64,000 bases of DNA from Syngnathus acus (GCF_901709675.1 NC_051108.1:6539131-6603130), one strand, 5' to 3'; positions 36,598 to 53,051 are shown, counted from the first letter of the stretch. Program-made: numbers and translations. The notes: a model not told the origin generated them from the sequence alone.

Positions 36598-39500
36598 GTG
36601 AGGAATGAATTAGCTTAAAACATCATTTAGAATCTAAAAAATATATATGATAGTTTGCAGTTGTCGAAACCTTATTATGTCATATAAAGTAGGCACAGTG
36701 TTTTACAATGTTGCTTTTAAATTACAATCGATTCAGATTTTTTTTTTTGCATTCTATAAATGGCAGCTATTTTTTTTTCCCAGTGGCTTTGCATTTTTTT
36801 TTTAATTGTACATGCTGTATTGACAAGTACTGTTCTGACTTCTAGTTAAGGACAACTTTAATTAGGGATATATATGTAGGCTGCCGTAAAAAATATTTAA
36901 GTCGTGTGTTTCTGACCTGTAATTTAATTTTGAAAAAATGTCTATATAAAAGTGTTGACATTACTTTTAAATAAATAAGTATAATTTAAACCAATATAAC
37001 TGCCTTCCAAGCATATACTGACTCCAAAACAAGTAAAATAAAGTTAATGTTGTAGTTTAATATAAATATAAATATTATTTATATTACTGACAACCATTGT
37101 TCCTCCATTATTATTGTTGCAATAAATATTACTCACACATCGGTAGTTCATATTTGCCAATCATAAAATGGAGCACTATAATTTAAAATTACGGCGAATT
37201 TATATCACACTAAAGATAATAAGGTGGTTAAACATCATGTTTCTATTTATTTTTTTTTATTTTTTTTGCGCTAGTATCATTACTATTGTGATTAAATACA
37301 GACAAAAAGGACCAGATTAACGGAATCTTTTGACCGCGGTTTGCTCACCCAGAGTCGGAAAATGAGCGAAAAACGTGACAGCTTCAAGGCGCGTGCATGC
37401 GTTGCAGGCGCTTGCCCGTGTGCGCTTCTCTAATGAGCCTTGACGGCGCGTGCCAGCCTGCAGGCCCAATCTTCGTGCTTTCATTTAATCTTTTTTTAAT
37501 TATAATTCATACAAACAAAAGAACTAAAAAGCGTTTTAACACGAAGTAAAACATTTTTGCATTGTTGCTAGCGACGTCAGAGACTCCAAATATTACAAAC
37601 ACTTCTCAGTACGATGCATTGTAGCACCAATCAGTAATAATAAACTACTAAAGCACAGCAGTAATTATTGCTATACGGGATTTTTTTAAATATTTTTTCC
37701 TCAAAATAGTACACCAATTTTTCTATATTTATCTGGGTGTGATCCAGACGAACATGTTTGTATGGGATGAGCTGCAGATGTTTCTTTGTTTGTGTGCGCG
37801 TGTGTGCCGTGCGCATGTGTGTTTATGGGAGGACAAACTATCAGTCTTAGCATGCAATGAATTTAGTCCTTTGATAAAGCGCAGTTTGAATGTGTGCACC
37901 TTTAGCAGTTCATTACGTGGCCGCATTCAGGATATTATGGAGACGATTACACACACACACATACACACACATACACACACCATGGCAGCGAAAATGGGAG
38001 CAATGAAAGCTTCTCTGCTGGTGACTAAATTGAGACGTTGGTTTTGTTTTTTATGACTTAATAGAGGCAAGGTTGGAAATGTTCACCTCCATGGAAACAA
38101 CACCTGCTTGCTTGCGCTTTAAACAGAGCGAGGACGTCATCCAGGGATGATAACTACCTCTTATGCATGCAGGTCATTTCATTTCAGGGCACCAAATGTC
38201 TGGCAAGTGGACTCTTGTGGTTACCTGAGAAGACATTTGGCCTCTCTTCTGAGCGGGCTTCATCAGTTCATGCAACGGCACGAACCAGAGGCTGCTCTGA
38301 AGGGAGGCCAAACGTCTTCCAAGACAACCAAAAAAAACAGTCCACTAGCTTTTCATATACTGAGCTACCTAGCATTGAGCATTGTCATTGAAATTCACAC
38401 TGTAACACTCAGAGCATTCTCCAATTGTTTTTTTTCCTCAATAAAAACGTACATGATAAGAAAATATAGTCTGTATGGAAAAAATAAAATCAAAATATCT
38501 AAATTGAGACAAATCATAAAGTTTTGAGGAAACTATGCTTGTTCGTTTTTCAGGGAGGAAATAAATGTAGTTTCATGCAGTCAGTCAGTTTTCGGACACA
38601 AAAAAGATGCTATATGTAATTTCAATAATTCAAAGTTGATATATTATTTTTCTTTAATGATAACTTTTGCTGTTTTGAAGGAGGCGTGCGCCCGTTAGGC
38701 CGCTAACGCTCACGATGATGTGAAAATCACAATCTTAAAACGCAAACATCTGCAGCTCGTAAGCGAGCTTTCGGGGAGCGGCGGGCACACGTGCGTCTTA
38801 AAAAGCGCACAACAACGCTTATTTTCATCCGATTTCTTTCTCCCACCCAACTGGAAGCGTTTAAGCGTTTTCTTAATCAAAGAACAAAGTCATAAAAAGA
38901 GAAATTCCGAATTGGCCGCTAATGCCGCCTTTCCTCTCCCATCCAACTAGCATTTAGCGCACATTGAAGGAATGTCAATTTATTGGAGTGTTTAGGGCGT
39001 AAAAATGTGCACAAACACGTACTGGTTTTTATAGCGACGTTGCAAAAAAAAGAGTAAAGAAAGTGTTCTAGTGTTTCCCTCGCCAGTTCCTATTTTTACC
39101 TTTTTCTAATTGGCGGTAATGACTCCGTTTTAACGGCAAACGGCAACATGAAAGCCTCACAGACAAGTTACATGTGTTCCCTTGTCGTATATTTATGAAT
39201 GGGTCCCACTTTCTCATTTTTTATATTTTAAGATGTATAAATACATATATATAAAATATTGTGCTGACGTCACACCCCGGCAATATGTTTTACGCCAAGT
39301 TCTTCGGTATTATGACCACCCTAGTTCAGTGTTAAGACTTGTTGCTTTGAGAATATCCTATTTTCCTGCAGTCGTCATGAAATCATTTAATGACGTCATT
39401 TAATGACGTTGCTTTATCTTTTGGAACAAAATGGCTGCAAGCTGGTTGTCCTTGAGCACAACACTCATCATTCTGACTTTCTTCCTCCTTTTTTAAAAAT

Positions 39501-40511
39501 TCATTTTAATGGCTTATTCCCCTTCGTCATCATTATCATCGTTGCACAGTGAACATTTGATTTTTTATGGACCCACTGGACATTTTCAACATATGAGCCA
39601 GGATGCACAGGACGTGTTTGGGTGGCTCCCACTCAAGAAAAAAAAAAAACTGGACAGTTTTGTTGTTTTGTCTTAGTGGAAGCACTCCAATACATTACAA
39701 CATGCACTTTCATTTAAAGCAGGCTTTCACAAAAGGGGAATACCCCACCCCCAAAAAATTGCAACAAAAAAAAATCTGCGACGAGGTGAATCCGCTGGTG
39801 TCATACCACAATGATGTGGGGTCTCAGTGTTTCTTTGAAAAATCTGCTTTCACTTGAATCCCCCAACTTTTTGTTCTGCTGGTTTTGTCCTCGGTGATAC
39901 GGCCTCGGGCGAGAAATGTGTTTTTCATCCAGCGTCTCTTCCTCCCTCTTCCCGGGATAACGGGGGTCACAGCATGGAGACCCCCGATGACTCCACACCT
40001 GGAACAACAACGCCCGGAATATCCGCTCGCCGTGCACGTGTTTAGTGTGCATGTGTGTGTGCGCGCTAATCCTTCTTCAACACCTCTTTAGGCCTTAAAC
40101 GAGCCCTGGGGTGCACCGAGTATGAAACACTTGAGGCGTTTTTTAGCATCTGCATGTGTGTGTGTGAGCAGGCGACACGGCGCTGAGATGTGATTAATAA
40201 AAGATGAGTGCAGGGGAAGTTGGAGTGTTTGGATTCCGTCTTTACGGGATGAAAGACGGGTATAGGGGGGATGGGGGGGTGACCGGGGCCACACTGTGAA
40301 CGGGCCTTGGGGGGGGGGCGGAGTGCAACAAGTGATGACAGTGAGAAAATATTCCCATCCGCCATCTTTTGATGCCTGTGGTGCGCCCGCTTGCTAAAAG
40401 TAGCGCTGCAAATGAACTGGAAAAGAGGCTGACTGAGATATTGTTGATGATTTTTTTTCTTTTTCATAAAATGATGATTTAAGAATATTGACCGTCTTTT
40501 ATCTTCTTTAG

Positions 40512-40594
40512 GGGTCGCCAGTATGATGGAGCCCACCCCAGCTGACCTTGGACAAGAGGTGGGCTACAAACTGGATTAGCCACAGCCAATCACA
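40512..40594 (+). mobile_element. Fragment of a common fish dispersed repeat
   Basis: The word order 'GTCGCCAGTATGATGGAGCC', 'CAGCTGACCTTGGACAAGAG', 'GTGGGCTACAAACTGGATTAG', then 'CCAATCACAG' resembles a very common teleost repeat whose consensus runs CCCAGCTGACTTTGGGCGAG and GCCAGCCAATCGCAGGGC. Only a short diverged piece remains. Family is from memory. Confidence 0.45.
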
Positions 40595-40612
40595 GAGGAG
40601 GTAATTTATACA

Positions 40613-40631
40613 TACACACACACGCGCACGT

Positions 40632-40664
<33 letters not shown>
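40613..40664. repeat. (CA)n microsatellite with CG interruptions
   Basis: About 50 bp of CA repeats broken by CGCGCACGTGCG. Confidence 0.9.
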
Positions 40665-40666
<2 letters not shown>

Positions 40667-41025
40667 TCTTTTTTTTTTTTCTTTCAATTCAGACTTTTGT
40701 TTTTACTCTTGAATTGCAACTTTTCTTACCACCACCCAATGCCACGTTGGTGTCTGAAAGGGCCGTTGGCGACTTGGCAGCGAGCCCCTCGTCCAGATGC
40801 ATTGTAATGTTTTTACAGCCCATGCATTCATCCATTCACGACTATTTCATCTTCAAATAAAATTTCGATGATGCCGAGTGGTTTTCGCAGAAGGCGCGTG
40901 GCGTGCAAAGTCTCTTGTAAATGATATCAAAGATGTGGAATTTACAAGGAATACGCTTTTGTTTTTTTGGATTTCTAATTTCATCCGGCTCTTGTTTGGC
41001 TCATGGAAATCTGCATCTTGTTGGA

Positions 41026-41120
41026 GACAAAAGTATTGGGACAGCTTTTTATCAAACTATCAATACAAAAGCGCTCATCAAAATTTGCTTGGTTGGGGGG
41101 TGTCCCAATACTTTTGTGCC
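41026..41120. mobile_element. Short inverted-repeat (MITE-like) element
   Basis: ACAAAAGTATTGGGACA at about 41027-41043 is mirrored by TGTCCCAATACTTTTGT at 41101-41117, with about 57 bp between them. The word is typical of termini of fish Tc1/mariner-type elements. No clear target duplication is visible, so this may be a decayed internal fragment. Confidence 0.4.
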
Positions 41121-42115
41121 AGGAAGTCTTTTGAAGATTTGACTCCGCGGCGCTCAAGCTTCCCGCGATGGTGACGTTCGTAAGTTGGCGCGGACATCAC
41201 ACGCCGTGTTTCTTGACCTCACATAAAAGTTGCACATGCGACAATAAAACGCATCCGAGCTTGCACATGAAAGCCCGCAGAATGCGAGGAAGAGGCTGGC
41301 TCCACATGCTAATTCCAGCCACTCCAACTTCAAGTTGAATTTGTTCCCTGACCAAGCTAGTAACTTGAGAGTTAAAATGCATTGTAGGATTATTTGGTGC
41401 CATTGTGTATTTTCCTGAAATTTCTTTCTTCTGCCTTCCTATAGAGGCTTTGCAGTCACGTGGTTTTATCACGTGATTTTGTGTTATGCCGCCATCTTGG
41501 CGGTCAACTAGTCAGCTCGTTCCTACGTGTTTGTATGGATTGTCTGATTTCTGCGCTACGTTTTCACCGATTTCTTCCGAATTATGGCTGATTTGCTATC
41601 CAACGAAGTTAGGCATTTGGATGACTAACTGTTGAAACTTTGGTGGCGCCACCTGATGCTTTGGTTTGCCCATGGCAACCTGCAAATTTTTTTTTAATAC
41701 ATCTATACAACTAGACATGTCGTGTGTTGTGCTTATACACAAACACACACACAAGCTGGTCTTTGTGAAGCACACAAGCACAGTTGTGTAACGTTTTTAA
41801 CGGCCTGATGTTTGCCAGCCAACGAGGTGTGCTATTAACAACATAACACGTGCTTAATGAACACATACACACACGGGCGCACTAATAAGGGAGGATACAC
41901 TTTTTACAGCGTGGCGTTCACACAGAAACACATCTTTATGACGCAAGTCACAACAAAGGTGTCGCGGTGAGAGAGGTGTGCAGGGAGCTTCTGTCAATAA
42001 TCCCCTCTAATTCCATTTCCTGTGTGTGTTTGTGCGCATGGATGCGCATGTGTGTGTTGTGTGTGCATATATGTATGCGACCCTTGTAAAATTATGTTTG
42101 TTTTTTTTCTTTCAG

Positions 42116-42181
42116 ATGCCAAAGTTCCAATTGTGCTGATAACCCTAGAGAGACACACCTTTCATTGACGGCAATAATAAG
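42116..42181 (+). ncRNA. Weak candidate exon upstream of the HUNK-type kinase
   Basis: A long T-rich tract ending TTTCTTTCAG precedes a 66-bp segment followed by AAG|GTTCGT. All frames contain early stops (the ATG at its start gives M P K F Q L C then stop), so it could only be a 5' UTR or non-coding exon, perhaps of the downstream kinase. Confidence 0.18.
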
Positions 42182-42530
42182 GTTCGTTTTCGTCCCAGAT
42201 TTCTTGTGCAACATTGTGATGAAAATGTTGAGATATGTGTTTTGCATGAAACATCCATCAATTGTGTTGTTGCTTCAAATGTTAGTGGTGGCTGTCATGG
42301 CTTTTAGTGGACTGGGCCTCGCTTTCACAGGCTGATTAAAAGTTACCAATTGGGAACAGATTCTGACACACATTAACACACTCACACACCTAAACATACA
42401 CACACGCATAGATGCATGCTGTAGTACTCCCACAATGCAACACACATGAGGGCTAATGAGCTAGTGAGGAAAAAACTTAAAGGGGGCTGTCTCATCAGTG
42501 AACAGGTTGTAACTCAGAACGTATTCAGCC

Positions 42531-42583
42531 TGTGTGTGTGCGTGTGTGTGTGTGTATGTGTGTGCGTGTGTGTGTGTGTGCAT
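42531..42583. repeat. (GT)n microsatellite
   Basis: Imperfect GT tract with C and A substitutions. Confidence 0.85.
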
Positions 42584-43240
42584 GCATGTTTGCCACGCAC
42601 GTGCACACGCACACTGTTTCAGTATGTTTCCTCCCCATAAAAAGCAACACTTAGCACTTCATTGGCATTGAGCACTTGTGACATTATGCAGCAGAAGCAC
42701 ACACACTTAGCTTTGAATATTCCGTTTACAATTAAAGGCATTTCCATTCATTTTACCAGAAGACAAACAAATTGCAATCACTTTACATACAATACTTACT
42801 AAAAATAAATGATAAATAAAACTGGAAAAGAATACATTCATTATGTATGTTCCCCAATGTGATACTACTGCATACCTATTTTGCACCCCACTGTGTAATT
42901 ATATTCGAATTTTTCCTCACACAAGCCATTTTATTAGGTACACCTGCCTGCATATTCTAATGACTGAACACTGTAGTGAATACTGTCAATATTTTCGAGT
43001 GTCAACGCCCTGCAAGTTTGTGAGGGCAAAACCTGCATCGCTGCTAATATGGACCGTGTGTGCACACATATGTACAATGTGTGTGTGTGTGCACGCATGC
43101 TTGCGTGTGGATGTGTGCTACCCGCTGCGCTGCTCCCCAAATTGAAATGTGAAAGAAACGTGTTGGAAGGTGATGACAAGAGTGAAGCGAACCAGTCATT
43201 TCCTGGCGGCCCGACCCACATGTGTCTCACACACACATGC

Positions 43241-43245
<5 letters not shown>

Positions 43246-43309
<64 letters not shown>
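43246..43309. repeat. (CA)n microsatellite
   Basis: Uninterrupted CA dinucleotide run of about 64 bp, preceded by a broken CA stretch from about 43228. Confidence 0.95.
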
Positions 43310-43312
<3 letters not shown>

Positions 43313-44890
43313 GAATCTGCACCACATTCTGCTTTAATAAGTTGGACATTTAAGCGGAGCGTGTGTGTTCAATGCATACCAGTGTATGTGAGTTTGTTTT
43401 TTACTTTAATTGGGCTTTTTAGTCGGGAAACTCTGCAGAAGGTTGAAGAAAGCACAGTGGGCTGAGGCTCCCGTCACCACTCATCACACACACACACGCG
43501 TGCGTGCACACACAAACACACACTCACTCACATATGTACACAGATATGTATGCACTGTATTGCACAGCTGACCACAATAGTCGCTGCTTCCTCCTAGACA
43601 AGACATACTCCCACCTCATCCCTACTCATCCTCATCCCCCCCTTTTGTTCCTTATTTTTGCACCACACACTAAAAGGGGAGGTGCTGAGATAAGAAGTGA
43701 CGTCACATGTCGTCAACTCATGCTAATTGTACGTAAGAACATCGCATAGCAGCAAAAGTGCTAAATTGGCATTCCAAACACTTAGTTGTGAGCGGCACTG
43801 TGGCGCTTTGACCGCTAGAGGGCAGCATTGACAGATCATCTGATTTGACTCAAACAGCAAATAATAATGCAATACAGATGATAATGATAATAATGATGTA
43901 TTAACGTAATAACTAACAGATTAGGCCACCCCCTTCCTAAAAAACGACAGCGTCGTAAAAATATTGACATATATTTATAAATTAATGCTACCGTTGTATC
44001 CCTGCTCTGTATTAAATATCAAATGGAATTTAGCAGCTTTTATTTAAATTGCATACAATTTTGTATTAGTATTAAATATAAATAACCTAATACAGTCAAT
44101 ATATGTACTTTATGTGGGTGTTTGGGTAGAAGAGTGCGAGTACGTGTGCATGTGTGTGGGATTACTATGTATTGTGGGTATGCGCAACCAATCAGAGCAG
44201 ACTTTGTGTGTGCATGTGTGTCATGTTACAATGCATATTGGAGCATCTAGTGAGTGAGTACAACACTGCAATCTGAGCTTCCCCCCCACACACACACGTG
44301 GTGATAGAGTTCAATGGCAGGCGCCCAGTGTTAAACCGCACCTCTGTTTTCCACTGATCTCTATTGCGCCCTCTTAGCCCTTTAAACGCTTTATGCACAA
44401 TATTGACATTGAAATTAAAACTTCCATACATCTGCAAGGAAAAATATGTGAACTATGGGATATATATGGGGTTCCTGCATGAATTGGTCATAAAATGTGA
44501 TCTCCTCTTCATCGAGGTTGGAATTAGACCCAACTCACGGCATCATAAGTCAATGAGGCACCAGCACCGTTTTAGACACGCCCCCCCTTTTAAACTTCTA
44601 ATGTAGGTCAGTGTTTTGGCCTCGTGGCCTTGATGGCTCACCACAGGTAAAAGAGCAGGTAAGAGCGTTTGAGTGGTTACTATGTAACTGTGGCCAAGTG
44701 TTGCAGAAGGGAGTGTGTGTTTGTATACGTGGGGGGGTTCTGAGGGGGGCGTAATTAGGGTGTCGCATGTCACCAACGGAAAAGAAGAGTTAATGATGCA
44801 CTAGCGGCTCAGCAGGAAGCAGCACCAACGCTTTCTCTCGTCTCTCCACAGCAACCAACCGGGGGGTCCCAGTATGGGGTTCGCTTACCG

Positions 44891-49210
<4,320 letters not shown>

Positions 49211-49262
49211 CATGTCAAAGGCTTAACACAAGCAGGAAAATTATTCCAAAAATTAAAAAAAT

Positions 49263-49268
49263 AATAAA
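49263..49268 (+). terminator. Putative polyadenylation signal of the HUNK-type gene
   Basis: AATAAA lies 53 bp after the stop codon and is followed by a T-rich stretch at 49285-49297 that fits a downstream element. Confidence 0.55.
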
Positions 49269-49269
49269 A

Positions 49270-49852
49270 ACAGTTTCAAATATTGCTTTTTTTGTATGTC
49301 TTGTGTTCAATTTTTAGTATTTGTTTTCTACTCCAACACTCTAATAATCTTGCACTCCTCTTTGAGTTTCCTGTGGTCGCTTTCCAGGTTCAAATTCATG
49401 CGTGTGGTCATGACATGTCTGTTATTAGCCATTCTAGCACACTACTCAATTATTCATCCTGCTATGAGATAGTGTGTACTCTGTGCACGTGTGTTGGTAT
49501 GCACTCGGTTTGCCCTGTAAGGACAGATTGAAAGCACTCATGCATGCAACAGAAGCACCTAGGCGCGCGTTTCTTTTGGTCATGGGATATTTTGTTTACG
49601 TTTTCTTTTACCTTACTATACATGATCATTTTTGTGAAAAAAGCCTACTTAAACATGGTCATGGTTGAAGTGTCGTCACAAGGTCCAGGAGGGACATGAG
49701 CGGTCTCCGTTGACTATAAGGGATGCCAAACCACTTCCCCAATTGCATTTGTTCATTTCTTCATGTAACTGCTTGAAGGGCTGCATCGAAATGTAATTCA
49801 CTCGTGTACCTTTCTGGTGGTAAGAAGGACTTACCCAAAAGAAAACGCATTT
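49270..49852. other. Intergenic DNA without recognisable features
   Basis: AT-rich sequence after the kinase gene. I see no coding or RNA gene and no repeat that I can name. Confidence 0.5.
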
Positions 49853-49927
49853 GCCGCGGCACGGTGGACAAATGGTATAAAATGTGGTTTGATGATCAGG
49901 ACACCCGGGTTCGAGTTCCGCTCTGTG
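49853..49927 (+). repeat. tRNA-like module 1 (degenerate, plus strand)
   Basis: An A-box-like TGGACAAATGG at 49865-49875 and a B-box-like GGTTCGAGTTCC at 49908-49919 are spaced as in tRNA genes. The CACGGTGG start resembles the tRNA-derived heads of fish SINEs. No good acceptor stem closes, so this is a relic and not a functional tRNA. Confidence 0.55.
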
Positions 49928-49947
49928 TAACATTTACATATTACAGA

Positions 49948-50010
49948 GTCATGTGTGAGATTCGAACTCGGTTCTCCTGGACTCAAGGCAAAAGCTTTAA
50001 CCACAAGACC
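49948..50010 (-). repeat. tRNA-like module 2 (degenerate, minus strand)
   Basis: Read on the minus strand, TTGTGGTTAAAGC near the start resembles an A box and GAGTTCGAATCTC (plus-strand 49957-49969) is a good B box. It lies tail to tail with module 1; CTCTGTG at 49921-49927 and ACAGAG at 49943-49948 lie between the two B boxes. Confidence 0.55.
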
Positions 50011-50018
50011 TTTTAAAT

Positions 50019-50207
50019 CAGGGGTCTCAAACTCCAGTCCTCGGGGGCCGCATTCCTACATGTTTTCCAAGTTTCCCTCGTTAAACACACCTGATTCGAA
50101 TGATCAGTTCTGCAGGAGCCTGATAATTAAATCAGGTGTGTTTAACGAGGGAAACTTGGAAAACATGTAGGAATGCGGCCCCTGAGGACTGGAGTTTGAG
50201 ACCCCTG
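50019..50207. mobile_element. hAT-like palindromic MITE with perfect 8-bp target duplication
   Basis: This 189-bp element is almost one long inverted repeat. It starts CAGGGGTCTCAAACTCCAGT and ends with the reverse complement ACTGGAGTTTGAGACCCCTG. The central part carries ACACCTGATT and AATCAGGTGT arms around a loop of about 35 nt. Both sides are flanked by TTTTAAAT (50011-50018 and 50208-50215). An 8-bp duplication and CAGGGG termini are hallmarks of hAT elements. I recognise the family as abundant in fish. The arms are well matched, suggesting fairly recent insertion. Confidence 0.9.
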
Positions 50208-50292
50208 TTTTAAATGCTTAGGAGAATAGTCCGGTCATCCATATCTCCATCACTTTGAACATAGACTTTAGAAAGGAATCGTGAAAATTTCA

Positions 50293-50360
50293 GGGCAATG
50301 TGGTCGATCGCTATAATTCTGCGCTTGTGATGGTACACCTCTTGTTCGAGACCCAATCTG
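50293..50360 (+). repeat. tRNA-like module 3 (degenerate, plus strand)
   Basis: TGGTCGATCGC at 50301-50311 resembles an A box, and TTGTTCGAGACCC at 50342-50354 resembles a B box. Stems are poor. Confidence 0.5.
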
Positions 50361-50383
50361 TACATCGTTTACAAATGAAACAA

Positions 50384-50450
50384 GTGATGGCAAAGGATCG
50401 AACCCGGGGTCTCCTGAATTCAACAAAAAACCTTTATCCATTCGCCCATT
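50384..50450 (-). repeat. tRNA-like module 4 (degenerate, minus strand)
   Basis: On the minus strand it reads GGGCGAATGGATAAAGG (A-box region, like Ser/Leu tRNAs) and later a perfect B box GGGTTCGATCC (plus-strand 50395-50405). It is arranged tail to tail with module 3. Confidence 0.55.
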
Positions 50451-50564
50451 GTAGATATGTTCGACACCACTCGCGTCTTTGTACTTCGGTGTCACCGTAT
50501 ACACTTGGGCTTCGAAGATGTTCAGAATGGTCAAAATACAAAAAAATCCCAGTAAATTCACAGG

Positions 50565-50625
50565 CTATGGTCGAGTGGTTAACGCCATTGCCGCTGAATA
50601 ATGGAACTCTGGTTCGTTACCCCTA
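50565..50625 (+). repeat. tRNA-like module 5 (degenerate, plus strand)
   Basis: A near-perfect A box TGGTCGAGTGG at 50568-50578 is followed by a 5-bp stem CCATT/AATGG in the anticodon-arm position and a B-box-like GGTTCGTTACC at 50611-50621. The acceptor stem does not close. Confidence 0.55.
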
Positions 50626-50686
50626 ATGACACTGCCGATTTCTTCTCATTAAGTGCTAGCTTATCTTTTTTTCTTTTGCCTGCTAA

Positions 50687-50740
50687 TGACGTCATCACAA
50701 AAATCCTATATAAGACGTCACTTGCTCACTTCTGACGTCA
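50687..50740 (+). promoter_or_regulatory. CRE-rich TATA promoter
   Basis: Two perfect palindromic cAMP-response elements TGACGTCA lie at 50687-50694 and 50733-50740, with AGACGTCA at 50713-50720. A TATATAAG box lies at 50707-50714. Start of transcription would be expected near 50737, inside the third CRE. This architecture is typical of CREB/ATF/CREM-driven genes, including germ-cell and neuronal activity genes. Function is inferred from motifs only. Confidence 0.6.
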
Positions 50741-51839
50741 CGTCCCGCTGGTCCACCTGCTGTTCCGCACGCTTTTCCACAACATGCAGCGTTTAAAACT
50801 TTGACAAGGTGAGTGTTCACTATTTCTAAGTCATTTAGAACTAACTGCTTTTGCTTTCTTTTAGCGTCAAGTTGCGGGTTGGCCGTGCTTTTACACCTTG
50901 CTAACATGCAAGCTAGAAAGGGTGCTCTCGCGTTGGCAGTTAACGTCTTCTATGACCTTTTAAATTCCATCAAACGCCAAAGGTAAGACAAAACGTTTGC
51001 ATAAATTCATAACAGAATGAATCAAATAGTTTGCTGCACGCGTGTTAATTGTCTAATATTTGTCTGCAGGTGCGGCTCTTCCAAATGATTCTCAAATGAC
51101 GGACTTTCTGTTTGATGAAAGTGGATTCACACGTGAACCCTTTTAATTAACAGCATCTACTGGTCTCATTTCTGTCCACAGGCCTGCATCTGCAACAGAA
51201 GAACCAGATTGACTGCAACAAGGCAAAAATCCCATTTTTATTTGGACATCTATTATTAAACTGATCTTTTTTGTTTTTGTATCTTTTTTTTTTTTTTTTG
51301 TCTGCAGGTTTCAAAATGGCCGACTTGCTGTCCTGTGAGCACTGGCTTCATGAGAAGTTTGCAAGTCTACTCTTGTTGAACATGTCTGTCAAACCAGCTT
51401 GTATGACAGAAAATTCAACATTAGATTGGTTGTAACGTACCGTGTCTTTCAGGCCAACAAACTGTGGTTGGAGAGAAGTCCAGAGCTGCCCCTGCATTCT
51501 TCATTGGTGAAACACGCATGTGCACTTTCATACATGAACAATGTGACCAATTTATTCAGCATGTGCATTTTCTTCCCGTTTTGTCCACCAGGTGGTGCCA
51601 AAGGACCTGATACCTGCTGCATGGATTGACTGAAATAAAAGCGCCAGTTTGAACCTGTTGCAATGACAAACTCAACAAATCAAAGCGCTTGACCCGTTTT
51701 TTGTTTCAGGTGGTGCTGGTGCAGACAGTCAGGAAACTAGGCCTCATGAACTTCCCGTTCAAAATGCTGACCGGTGACAAAACGTGGCAAATATTTGGCC
51801 TGCTAAGAGCACTAACCTGCTTCCCCTGGTAGTTTTTTT

Positions 51840-51975
51840 TTTTTAGTTTTCCTTGCCCTTTTGGGAGCTTAAGAACAGGGGATGCTTTAGGAATAATTGT
51901 CAGTTGTTTGTCTATGTGAAGCCCTTTGAGACTGCTTGTGATTTAGGGCTATACAAATAAACTTGACTTGCTTTT
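51840..51975 (+). mobile_element. 3' tail of a fish LINE/SINE-type retroelement
   Basis: The segment carries GCCCTTTGAGACTGCTTGTG followed by ATTTAGGGCTATACAAATAA. This is the familiar 3' end shared by abundant teleost non-LTR retroelements, which usually continue into short A/T-rich tandem units. Only the tail is present (5' truncated). The family name is uncertain (L2/CR1/Rex-like). Confidence 0.6.
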
Positions 51976-52853
51976 TCTTTGCTCTTAGTGCAGTGCAGCT
52001 TCCAGTAGGAGAAAGACCTTCTGTCACGTCTAAGTACCATAAGACGTTATTTTATACACTGAAAGAAGAGAAGACAACCAGTATTCCTTTTGCTCGCGAG
52101 GAGAATTACGTAGAAGGACCAGTTACAGTTCTCCACCAATTCTGGACTCCTATCTCTATCTCCTCCTTTTTATTTTGGGTTGCTCTGGTTACAAGAGGCT
52201 AAAGGATGTGTGGTGCGAGGCCTTGGCAGATTCGTGACCCCAGCAATGCAGAATCTGTCCTTAGTTGGCAGTCTCGTCCTAGGCTACGATCTTCAAACGT
52301 GCTGGGTGCCGTGTCCCTGTAAAACAACGCTCTAGACTTTCTTGCTAAGTATAACACAATAATAATGAGTAAATAATCTGATACCTCTCGTGCATACACT
52401 CCGACAAACGTTAAGTAGATGTGAGATAACTTGCATGAAGTCTACCTTAACAAACATTGAGTAAATATGGGATAACTTAAAAACTGTCCCGGTCAACAAC
52501 AACTTATGAAGAGAAACTACAAGGCATAAAATAGAACTTCTCTTGAACTAAACAAAGAACAAAGGTGTTCTGTTCATAACTAGTGAGGGCCTCTCACAGA
52601 TAAGAAACGGAAGGGTGTCTAAGAACTCCCCAGAGCTAGACAGATATGTTTGCTTGAGCGAACATATGAGTCCTCCGGTTCAGGCTGACCAGCGCTTCTG
52701 CAAAAACAATTATTCCCACACCTTCCACCTACTGGGCCAAGAAATTCTCCAAAACTGTGCCGAAGGTCCTCAAGCCTATCTCCATCTTAAGTGTTGAGAC
52801 GTGCAAATCAACTTGCTCAACAGCAGCTTGACTGTTCCCTTGTTTGTGTGCAG
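51976..52853. other. Unassigned sequence within the non-coding locus
   Basis: Nearly 0.9 kb with no recognised exon, gene or repeat. It would be intronic if the flanking blocks belong to one transcript. Confidence 0.35.
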
Positions 52854-53051
52854 GTGTGGCCGTCCAGGAGAGTCTTTGCAACAGTTCAGGAGTTCGTCTT
52901 CCTGTTACTCGTCTAAGATTCAAGTGCACAAACGACCGAAAGTTTTCAGCGGAAGATTCCAGTCTACAGTTAATAATAAAAACAGTTAACTTAAATTGAG
53001 TCGTTGTGTCAATGTTCCTTTTCTTTACAGGCAGCGGTGGCAAATCCTGGC

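Larger units (their letters stand above)
35486..44851. other. Upstream flank of tbx18 and gene-poor interval before the HUNK-type kinase
   Basis: The first few hundred bases must hold the tbx18 5' UTR and promoter; I could not place a TATA box or start site. Beyond that the DNA is AT-rich and carries many CA/GT tracts, listed separately. I found no conserved protein-coding exon. Two exon-like segments with good splice signals are listed as weak candidates. Confidence 0.5.

Noticed and set aside
49853-50625. Functional tRNA genes
   Set aside because: A and B boxes are recognisable, but acceptor and D/T stems do not close and no clear anticodon can be assigned, so they are listed as relic repeats.
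51090-51150. Possible C/D snoRNA around TTTGATGA in the non-coding unit
   Set aside because: No D box CTGA at suitable distance and no closing stem.
52200-52700. Possible LTR-like segment in the non-coding locus
   Set aside because: No TG...CA termini, primer-binding site or second copy could be found; left as unassigned sequence.
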